27,620 bases of DNA. Origin: Amarolinea aalborgensis. Lineage in GTDB: Bacteria > Chloroflexota > Anaerolineae > SSC4 > Amarolineaceae. A program made the translations under genes and the position numbers. Below are positions 20,963 to 27,620 of this stretch, piece by piece (the first letter of the stretch is position 1; every line of letters starts with the position of its first letter). Under the pieces are notes generated by a model. That model searched no databases and was not told where the DNA came from. It saw nothing but the letters and a program-made list of their open reading frames with translations. Where the stretch lies: contig NZ_UETR01000040.1 in the NCBI RefSeq assembly GCF_900491745.1, positions 1-27,620 of the forward strand, written 5' to 3'.

Positions 20963-23900
20963 TCAGGCGTGTTCGCCGCCGTCACCGTTGAACTTGATCG
21001 AGGCCATGCCTTCGTACAGGTGCCAGCGATCGGTCACATCATGCTGCGCCTGTTGGATCAGACGCCGCGCCTCAACCGGGTTGGCGGCGGCGAGCATGTT
21101 ATAGCGCGTTTCTTTGTACGCGTAATCCTGGAAGGAGATCGAGGGCGCCTTCGAATCCAGGTGCAGTGGATTGTGCCCCTCAGCGGCAACGGCCGGGTTG
21201 TAGCGGAAGAGCGGCCAGGCCCCGCTGGCGACTGCGGCCTTCTGCTGGTCGCCCCCAAACTTCAGATCATAGCCGTGCGCGATGCAGTGACTGTACGCGA
21301 TGATCAGGCTGGGGCCGTCGTATGCTTCAGCTTCCAGGAAAGCCTTGATCGTCTGCGCATCATTGGCGCCCATGGCCACACGCGCCACGTAAATGTAGCC
21401 GTAGCTCATGGCGATCATGCCCAGGTCCTTCTTCGGCGTCCCCTTGCCCGCGGCCGCGAACTTCGCTACGGCCGCGCGCGGCGTGGCCTTCGAGCTTTGG
21501 CCGCCCGTGTTCGAGTAGACTTCCGTGTCGAGCACGAGGATGTTGACATTGCGTCCCGAGGCCAGGACATGGTCAAGGCCGCCGTAACCGATGTCGTACG
21601 CCCAGCCGTCGCCGCCCACGATCCACAACGAACGTTTGACCAGGTTCTCAGCCACATTCAACAACAACGCGGCCTGCGGATGGTCAGAGCTGGCGAGGAT
21701 GGATTTGAGCTGCGTCACGCGTGCCCGCTGCGCACGAATGTCATTCTCTTTGCTTTGATCCGCAGCCAGCAGCTCATCGGCCAGCGTGTGGCCGATCAGG
21801 TCGCGCAGTTGATGCACCAGCTCGCGCGCAAACTGGGCCTGCTTGTCCAGTGACAAGCGCATCCCCAGGCCGAACTCGGCGTTGTCCTCGAAAAGGCTGT
21901 TCGACCAGGCCGGGCCGCGGCCTTCGGCGTTCTGCGCCCAGGGTGTGGTCGGCAGGTTGCCGCCGTAAATGGAGGAGCAGCCGGTGGCATTGGCGATGAC
22001 CAGGTGATCGCCGAACAACTGCGAGAGCAGCTTGAGATAGGGGGTCTCGCCGCAGCCCGCGCATGCGCCGGAGTATTCGAAGAGCGGCTGCAGCAGCTGC
22101 GACCCCTTGACCGAGTCTATCTTGACCAAGTCGCGGTCAATCTCTGGCAGGTCGAGGAAGAACTCGTAGTTGGCGCGCTCTGCCTCGCGCAGCGGGAGCT
22201 GCGGCGCCATGTTGATGGCCTTGAAGCGCGGCTCACGCTTGTTCTTGGCCGGGCAGATGTAAACGCAGGCGCCGCAGCCAGTGCAGTCATCCGGGGCTAC
22301 CTGGATGGTGCAAAGCATATCGGGGAATTCTTTACCGATCGCTTTGTGCGTCTTGAAGGTCTCCGGCGCGCCGGCGGCCAGTTCCTGCGGATAGAACTTC
22401 ATGCGGATGGCCGCATGTGGGCAAACCAGGGCGCACTTGCCGCATTGAATACAAACAGCCTCATCCCACGCCGGAATCTCCTGCGCGATGCTGCGCTTCT
22501 CCCACTGCGATGTGCCCGTGGGATAGGTGCCGTCCGCGGGCATCATGGAAACCGGCACGCTGTCGCCCTTGCCGGCCATCAGCATCGCGGTCAGGCCTTG
22601 CACGAACGCAGGCGCCGCAGAGGACACAGCCGGCGGTCTGGTCAAGGCGCTGCTCACCTGCGCCGGCACCGTCACCGCATACAGATGCTCCAGCGTGTAA
22701 TCTACCGCGGCAAAATTCTGCTGCACCACCGCCTCGCCCTTCTTCAAATAGGTGTTGCGGATGGAGTTCTTGATGGCGGGGATGGCTTCCCCCTTGGGCA
22801 AGACGCCAGAGATATCGAAGAAGCAGGTCTGCATGATGGTGTTGATGCGTACGCCCATGCCGGTCTCGCGCGCCACCTGGTAGGCGTCAATCACATACAG
22901 CTTGAGCTGCTTGTCAATGATGGACTTCTGGACTTCGCGCGGCAGGTTGTCCCACACATCGTCGGGGCCGAATGGGCTGTTGAGCAGGAAGGTTGCGCCC
23001 GGCGCCGCTTTCTCCAGTACATCATAGCGCTCCAGGAAGTTGAACTGATGGCAAGCGATGAAATTGGCGCTGGAAATCAAGAACGGCATGTGGATCGGCT
23101 GCGGGCCAAAACGCAGATGCGAGACCGTCACCGTGCCCGATTTCTTAGAGTCGTACACGAAGTAACCCTGCGCGTAGTTGTCGGTTTCGGTGCCGATGAT
23201 CTTGATGCTGTTGTGATTGGCGCCCACGGTGCCATCCGCGCCCAGGCCGTAGAACAGGCAGCGCACGACGCTGGCCGGTTCCAGGTCAAAAGTCGGGTCA
23301 ACTTCCAGGCTGGTGTGGGTCACATCATCGGTGATGCCAACGGTGAAATGGTTCTTGGGCGAGGCCTTGTCCAGTTCATCGTAGACCGCTTTGACCTGCG
23401 CTGGCGTGAATTCTTTGCTGCCCAAGCCGTAGCGCCCGCCGATCACCTTAATGAAGTGGCCGGTTTCGAACAACGCCGTGATCACATCCTGGTACAGCGG
23501 TTCGCCCGCGCTGCCTGGCTCCTTCGTGCGGTCGAGCACCGCAACCGTCTTGACGGTCACTGGCAGCGCAGCCACGAAATCGAGCGCGCTGAACGGCCTG
23601 AAAAGGCGCACCTTGAGCACGCCGACCTTGGCCCCACGGGCATTCAAGTAAGCGGCCGTCGTTTCCGCGGTCTCGCCGCCCGAACCCATGACCACAATGA
23701 CCTTCTCGGCGTCGGGCGCGCCGGCGTAGTCAAACAAGTGATACTGACGGCCAGTCAGCGCGGCAAAACGGTCCATCGTCCCCTGCACGATGGCGGGCGT
23801 CGCCTTCATGTACGGGTTGACCGTCTCACGGCCCTGGAAGTAGACATCAGGGTTCTGCGCGGTCCCGCGCATGAACGGATGATCAGGGTTCAGGCCGCGC

Positions 23901-24511
23901 GTGCGATGCGCAGCGACCAGCGTATCATCAATCATGGCGCGGATGTCGTCCGCGTCCAGTTTCTCGATCTTGCCGATTTCATGGCTGGTGCGGAAACCGT
24001 CGAAGAAGTGGATGAACGGCACCCTGGCTGCCAGCGTGGCGGCATGGGCAATCAGCGCCATATCCATCACTTCCTGGGGCGCGCCGCTGCACAACAAGGC
24101 CCAGCCGGTGGCGCGCGTGGCCATGACATCGCTGTGATCGCCAAAAATGGAAAGCCCCTGCGCGGCCAACGCGCGCGCGGCCACGTGAAACACGGTGGAG
24201 GTCAGTTCACCGGCAATCTTGTACATGTTGGGGATCATCAGGAGAAGGCCCTGCGAGGCCGTAAAAGTGGTCGTCAGCGAGCCTGTCTGTAGAGACCCAT
24301 GCACTGCGCCTGCGGCCCCGCCTTCGCTCTGCATCTCAACGACCAGCGGCACGGTGCCCCAAATGTTCTTTTCGCCCTGGGCTGACCACGTGTCGGCCCA
24401 TTCCCCCATGACGCTCGATGGCGTGATGGGATAGATGGCAATGACCTCACTGGCCTTGTGTGCAATGAAGGCCGCCGCTTCATTGCCATCCATCGTCGTT
24501 ATCTCTCGCAT
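20963..24511 (-). CDS. nifJ: Pyruvate:ferredoxin (flavodoxin) oxidoreductase, single-chain
   Basis: The product is 1,182 aa, the usual length for the homodimeric enzyme, starting at the ATG at 24511 after GAGGAG; the longer frame upstream is Arg/Pro/Ala-rich and lacks a site. It decarboxylates pyruvate with CoA to acetyl-CoA, CO2 and reduced ferredoxin. Visible domains in order: domain I with YPITPSSVMGE; the gamma domain (~420-590); two 4Fe-4S motifs, CIQCGKCALVCP (~685) and CTGCGACVYICP (~740); then the TPP domain with CAGCGETPY (~817), NATGCSSIYGG and GGDGWAYDIGYGGLDH (~970), TGGQSSKATPR, and a late Cys in YSHCIAHG. It precedes the DHOD-like gene. A predicted promoter and leader hairpin lie at 24649-24718. 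Confidence 0.97.
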   Translation of the reverse strand: MREITTMDGNEAAAFIAHKASEVIAIYPITPSSVMGEWADTWSAQGEKNIWGTVPLVVEMQSEGGAAGAVHGSLQTGSLTTTFTASQGLLLMIPNMYKIAGELTSTVFHVAARALAAQGLSIFGDHSDVMATRATGWALLCSGAPQEVMDMALIAHAATLAARVPFIHFFDGFRTSHEIGKIEKLDADDIRAMIDDTLVAAHRTRGLNPDHPFMRGTAQNPDVYFQGRETVNPYMKATPAIVQGTMDRFAALTGRQYHLFDYAGAPDAEKVIVVMGSGGETAETTAAYLNARGAKVGVLKVRLFRPFSALDFVAALPVTVKTVAVLDRTKEPGSAGEPLYQDVITALFETGHFIKVIGGRYGLGSKEFTPAQVKAVYDELDKASPKNHFTVGITDDVTHTSLEVDPTFDLEPASVVRCLFYGLGADGTVGANHNSIKIIGTETDNYAQGYFVYDSKKSGTVTVSHLRFGPQPIHMPFLISSANFIACHQFNFLERYDVLEKAAPGATFLLNSPFGPDDVWDNLPREVQKSIIDKQLKLYVIDAYQVARETGMGVRINTIMQTCFFDISGVLPKGEAIPAIKNSIRNTYLKKGEAVVQQNFAAVDYTLEHLYAVTVPAQVSSALTRPPAVSSAAPAFVQGLTAMLMAGKGDSVPVSMMPADGTYPTGTSQWEKRSIAQEIPAWDEAVCIQCGKCALVCPHAAIRMKFYPQELAAGAPETFKTHKAIGKEFPDMLCTIQVAPDDCTGCGACVYICPAKNKREPRFKAINMAPQLPLREAERANYEFFLDLPEIDRDLVKIDSVKGSQLLQPLFEYSGACAGCGETPYLKLLSQLFGDHLVIANATGCSSIYGGNLPTTPWAQNAEGRGPAWSNSLFEDNAEFGLGMRLSLDKQAQFARELVHQLRDLIGHTLADELLAADQSKENDIRAQRARVTQLKSILASSDHPQAALLLNVAENLVKRSLWIVGGDGWAYDIGYGGLDHVLASGRNVNILVLDTEVYSNTGGQSSKATPRAAVAKFAAAGKGTPKKDLGMIAMSYGYIYVARVAMGANDAQTIKAFLEAEAYDGPSLIIAYSHCIAHGYDLKFGGDQQKAAVASGAWPLFRYNPAVAAEGHNPLHLDSKAPSISFQDYAYKETRYNMLAAANPVEARRLIQQAQHDVTDRWHLYEGMASIKFNGDGGEHA

Positions 24512-24648
24512 GATTTGTCTCCTCAGAAAAACGGTTAGTACGCAAGCGACGTTGCTTGCTATGGGGTGTGTCTGTTTTCGTACTCTCTGGTTCGAACTGG
24601 CCGGTTGATCCGGGCCTGGGGTTTCCTTTGGCTTCCGTTGCGCCTGGA

Positions 24649-24678
24649 CCGCGGCGGCGCGCCCTTGCGCCGCCGCGG
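24649..24678 (-). other. Strong GC hairpin at the 5' end of the nifJ leader
   Basis: CCGCGGCGGCGC (24649-24660) pairs perfectly over 12 bp with GCGCCGCCGCGG (24667-24678) around a GCCCTT loop. If transcription starts near 24683 this would cap the first 35 nt of the mRNA. No T run follows. A 5' stem that protects against decay is possible. Confidence 0.6.
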
Positions 24679-24689
24679 AATGCCCCCTT

Positions 24690-24718
24690 GTTATAGTATT
24701 CCGCCAGATGGGCCGCAA
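24690..24718 (-). promoter_or_regulatory. Predicted promoter for nifJ
   Basis: On the minus strand TTGCGG (24718-24713) and TATAAC (24695-24690) are separated by 17 bp. The match to consensus is moderate. The leader would be about 170 nt. The rest of the divergent gap 24512-24812 shows only a weak TAGAAT (24754-24759) that might serve the radical SAM gene, without a good -35. Confidence 0.45.
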
Positions 24719-24812
24719 TGACGCAAGTCATGTCTCAGGCAAATCAGGCGGGCTAGAATGAAATGCACAGGGCAAGGGAAGAGGAAAAGGCGAAGAAGGG
24801 AAGAAGAATCCA

Positions 24813-26075
24813 ATGACAATTTTGCACCTGCCCTTGGCGACAGGCAAGACGGCGATCATCAATGGACGGCCAGACTCCACCACCATCATGCTGGATGCAC
24901 AAACGATGTTCACGTTCGACGCGGGGGGCCGCTTGCATGGAGCCTTCGCGCAGGGCAGCACGTATCGCCGCAGCCTGGCCAATGCGGTTCTGGAGAAACG
25001 CCCCGGCCCGCGTGCGGGACTCTCATCCCGCCAACGCCGCTTTCTAACCCCCGCCGAGGTACAGCGCCTGGAGGAGCAAGCGTACGCGGCGGCGGCGGAC
25101 GTGCGAGCGCATGTCCAGGATCAGGGCCAGGCGCCAGCTGCGATCCTGACCGCCCTGGCGCGCATCGCTGGTTACAATTATGACCAGTTAGAAGAGGAAC
25201 GCAAGGTCTACGAACGGCTCTACAAGCCGGTGACGATCCTGCCGCCCGATCAGTACCTGGCGCTCTACCTGCAGGCCACGGAGGGCTGCGCCTACGATGC
25301 GTGCAGTTTCTGCGGCTTTTATCGTGATCGGCGCTTCCACGTCAAAACGCTGGCGGAGTTTCGGGCGCACATGGCCGCGGTGCGCGCCTTCTTCGGCGAG
25401 GCCCTGACGCTGCGGCGTTCCATTTTCTTGGGCGACGCCAACGCGCTGATGATTCCCCAGGCCGCCTTGCTGCCGCTGCTGGATGCGGTCAACACAGAAT
25501 TCGCAATCGCGCCGCCAGGCTTGACCGGATCGCCCTTGCGCGCGTGGAAAGCGGCCCACCCACAGCACTTGCAAGGCATCTATTCCTTCGTGGATGCCTT
25601 TTCGACGCGGCGCAAGACCGGGGCGGAGTGGCGCGCCCTGGCCGACCGCGGCCTGCGCCGCGCCTACATCGGGCTGGAGACCGGCGACCCGGCGCTGCTG
25701 CGCTTCCTGGGCAAGCCCAACACGCCGGCCGAAGCGCAAACCCTGGTCGCGGCCTTGAAGGAAGCCGGCATAGCGGTTGGCATCATCGTCCTGGTCGGCG
25801 CGGGCGGCGAAACCTACCAGGAGGCGCACATCGCCGCGACCACGCGGCTGATCAACGCGCTGCCGCTCGATGCGGGCGATCTCATCTACCTGTCGGAGTT
25901 GATGGACTATCCAACCGCCACCTATGAGGCGCAAGCCGCCTCGGCCGGGGTGCGCATGCTGACCGCGAGCGAGATTGACGCGCAAAGCCAGCGTTTGCGC
26001 GCCGGCTTGCGCGCCGGAGGCCAATCCGGCGCGCCCAAAGTATCGCTCTACGACATCCGCGAGTTCATCTACTGA
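24813..26075 (+). CDS. Radical SAM protein of unknown substrate (420 aa)
   Basis: The ATG at 24813 follows a purine-rich GGGAAGAAG site. The radical SAM cluster motif is at ATEGCAYDACSFCGFYRDR (Cys159, 164, 167), a CX4CX2C form in place of the usual CX3CX2C; the aromatic residue before the last Cys is conserved. Later barrel signatures include RSIFLGDANALMIP, a YIGLETGD strand-5 region (near 288-296) and IIVLVGAGGE. The first ~140 residues are an N-terminal extension with a helical region (RRFLTPAEVQRLEEQAYAA). It resembles Elp3/COG1032-like Fe-S oxidoreductases without a B12 domain. It is transcribed away from nifJ and its stop codon overlaps the convergent gene. Substrate cannot be told. 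Confidence 0.88.
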   Translation: MTILHLPLATGKTAIINGRPDSTTIMLDAQTMFTFDAGGRLHGAFAQGSTYRRSLANAVLEKRPGPRAGLSSRQRRFLTPAEVQRLEEQAYAAAADVRAHVQDQGQAPAAILTALARIAGYNYDQLEEERKVYERLYKPVTILPPDQYLALYLQATEGCAYDACSFCGFYRDRRFHVKTLAEFRAHMAAVRAFFGEALTLRRSIFLGDANALMIPQAALLPLLDAVNTEFAIAPPGLTGSPLRAWKAAHPQHLQGIYSFVDAFSTRRKTGAEWRALADRGLRRAYIGLETGDPALLRFLGKPNTPAEAQTLVAALKEAGIAVGIIVLVGAGGETYQEAHIAATTRLINALPLDAGDLIYLSELMDYPTATYEAQAASAGVRMLTASEIDAQSQRLRAGLRAGGQSGAPKVSLYDIREFIY

Positions 26076-27620
26076 TGGATTCCCAGGAAGGGCAGATAGG
26101 CCGAGCGACATGCCTCGCCTCCCGTGGCAACCACGTTGGAATAGGTCATGTCATGGCCCTGCCGATCCACGGGCAGGACGCGAAAGTAGCAGTAGTCGTC
26201 AAGCACCGCCGTGATATCGGCGCTCGTCTCGAAACTCGTCTTGATCTGGCTGCCCAGCGGCGCGATGACGACCCGCGGCGTCACCCCGCCGTAGATGCGG
26301 TAAGAGGCCACTTCCGTAGCGCCATTCCAACTGAAATTGAGCTGCGTGCGCCCCTCGGCGCGCGTCACGACCAACGTTGGGGGCCATGCGGGACGGCCGA
26401 TCCAGGGAAAACGGTAGGCGCGGTAGCTCTGGTGCGCAGGCGCCATCGTCAACTCGAAGGCCTTGGCCCCGCTCGGCGTCACCTCCGTCAGCGTCGGCAG
26501 CCCGCTGCCCCAACCGATCATGGTGTTGCCGTTGGGCAGGCGCTGCGCGTTGCCCATGCTGTCGCCGTAGGTATCGGGCGTGTTGCGATATTCCCACACC
26601 AGGGTGGCGGTCAGGCGCTGTTGATCTAGCACATACTCCAGGGCGCGCGAGTATTCCGGATCGAGGTGGTTGCCGTTATCAAAGAGGGTAAAATGCCCAT
26701 TCGGCTGCACGCGGATGTCGTGCTGGTGGGAGAAGCCCCGACTGTCATTGATGAAGGTGAATTGATTGTGCTTGCCGCCCCAGCGCCACATCACCGCGCC
26801 GGTCTGGCGATTGATCTTGGTGATTTCGTCCAAATGGCGGCTGGAAATCACCAGGTTGCCATCCAGGTCGCTGCTGATCGTGTTGCCGTGCACATAGTCA
26901 ATCACCGGCAAGGTCAGGTCCACGTTGGTGTCCGTGATGGCAAAGTGATCCCAACTGCGCCATTCGAAGATGATGTTGCGGCTGGGATCGAGCTCCTGCA
27001 GCACCAAACCGTAGACCGTGGCCGTGGGCCAGCCGCCAGGGACAATCTGGCTCATGTCAATCTGCTGGGGATCATAGCTCTGGTAGCGTTGATTGCCGTT
27101 GGCCAGGAGCTGAAAATCGTGGTGGTCCGTCCAGCGGTACTTGGCGTAGTAGTAGCCGACGGTCGCGTAGGTGGCATCGAGGATGTGAAAGCGCCCCACG
27201 CTGCGGTCGTAGAAAGTGAGTTGACCGTTGGGCCACTTGCGCAAGTCGGTGCCGGCCTGGTTGGCCGCCAACTTGCGGTAGTAAACCGGCTCGCCGCGAT
27301 TGTCGAGCATCATGATGTAAGGCGCGGCCGTGGGCAAACCGGGGCCGGTGAAATCGGTGATGAAGACAAAACCATCGGCCGCGGCCGCGGAAGCCGGCAC
27401 GGTGACGGTGATGACCGGGAAATCGGCCGGCAGGGTCACGTAACGCGGAGCCGGCGCGGCGGCCGGCCAGGCTGGCGCAGGTTGGCCGGCCGGATTGGCA
27501 TCCGCCGCATCTACGACGGCAGCGGGCGGCATGAGCGCCGCGCGCGGCGGCATGGATGAGACAGTGAACTGGAACGAGACGCCCGCGATCGGCCGCCCGG
27601 CTTGCGTCTGCAAGCCATCG
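26069..27620 (-). CDS. Arylsulfotransferase (ASST)-type secreted protein, N-terminus outside the window
   Basis: The frame stays open to the window edge, so the start and any signal peptide are missing. The visible ~515 residues contain a beta-propeller of the ASST type: YIMMLDNRGEPVYYRKL, KWPNGQLTFYD, DHHDFQLLANGN, DYVHGNTISSDLDGNLVIS, SRHLDEITKINRQTGAVMWRWGG, SHQHDIRVQPNGHFTLFDNGN and NAQRLPNGNTMIGWGSG. His-containing repeats of this form are the hallmark of the family, which moves sulfate between phenolic compounds. A fibronectin-like domain (~400-490) and the end SAYLPFLGIHQ follow. Upstream of the propeller is an Ala/Pro-rich stretch. Substrate is unknown, and some family members may not be sulfotransferases. 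Confidence 0.85.
   Translation of the reverse strand, partial: DGLQTQAGRPIAGVSFQFTVSSMPPRAALMPPAAVVDAADANPAGQPAPAWPAAAPAPRYVTLPADFPVITVTVPASAAAADGFVFITDFTGPGLPTAAPYIMMLDNRGEPVYYRKLAANQAGTDLRKWPNGQLTFYDRSVGRFHILDATYATVGYYYAKYRWTDHHDFQLLANGNQRYQSYDPQQIDMSQIVPGGWPTATVYGLVLQELDPSRNIIFEWRSWDHFAITDTNVDLTLPVIDYVHGNTISSDLDGNLVISSRHLDEITKINRQTGAVMWRWGGKHNQFTFINDSRGFSHQHDIRVQPNGHFTLFDNGNHLDPEYSRALEYVLDQQRLTATLVWEYRNTPDTYGDSMGNAQRLPNGNTMIGWGSGLPTLTEVTPSGAKAFELTMAPAHQSYRAYRFPWIGRPAWPPTLVVTRAEGRTQLNFSWNGATEVASYRIYGGVTPRVVIAPLGSQIKTSFETSADITAVLDDYCYFRVLPVDRQGHDMTYSNVVATGGEACRSAYLPFLGIHQ

Noticed and set aside
24585..24610. GGTTCGAAC resembling a tRNA T-arm
   Set aside because: No matching acceptor, D or anticodon arms can be folded around it on either strand.
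24512..24718. Longer N-terminus for nifJ
   Set aside because: The extra 69 residues are Arg/Pro/Ala/Gln-rich, unlike the family, and GAGGAG precedes the ATG at 24511.

Overview
The window reads as a GC-rich chromosomal segment of a Chloroflexota bacterium, most likely from the Anaerolineae and related filamentous lineages. The inference rests on Thr/Pro-rich linkers, a very large SdrD/DUF11/GEVED-type surface protein, a short C-terminal [Y/F]LP signature on two secreted proteins, a homodimer-type pyruvate:ferredoxin oxidoreductase next to a dihydroorotate-dehydrogenase-like protein, and the absence of any recognisable outer-membrane gene. There was no search behind this, so the taxonomy is an inference. 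No rRNA, tRNA, CRISPR array or transposase gene was seen.

Layout. 1-114 is the right end of a small non-coding mobile-type element; a second, apparently complete copy lies at 14292-14728. 132-1717 holds a sigma70-like promoter, a frameshifted small secreted protein and an unrecognised 386-residue protein. 2017-10137 encodes a 2,706-residue surface protein with an N-terminal thioester (TQxA-type) domain, three domains with a Lys/Glu/Asn arrangement suggesting isopeptide bonds, eleven DUF11-like repeats, and SdrD-like and GEVED domains. A strong bidirectional-looking hairpin terminator follows. 10265-14208 (minus strand) is a compact four-gene cluster: 8Fe ferredoxin, FAD/pyridine-nucleotide oxidoreductase, small diheme-type cytochrome b, and an 18-heme membrane-anchored cytochrome c. 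Its promoter region carries an FNR-type palindrome centred at about -41.5 from the predicted start of transcription.

14745-16138 is an RhlE-like DEAD-box helicase whose leader contains a complete intrinsic terminator, suggesting attenuation. 16171-19536 (minus) is a membrane-fused spermidine-synthase-like protein preceded by a lipoprotein with two copies of an unnamed domain. 19849-24511 (minus) is nifJ plus the DHOD-like gene, ending in a hairpin terminator. 24813-26075 is a radical SAM protein, and 26069-27620 is a partial secreted arylsulfotransferase-type protein on the opposite strand; their stop codons overlap.

How it fits together. The ferredoxin/FAD/cyt b/18-heme cluster is the best candidate for a previously undescribed system: cytoplasmic reductant could pass through FAD and Fe-S centres to a membrane cytochrome b and on to a long heme wire outside the membrane, switched on when oxygen is low. 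nifJ further along would supply reduced ferredoxin in the same physiology. The thioester adhesin suggests covalent attachment to a surface. These links are inferences from context and motifs.
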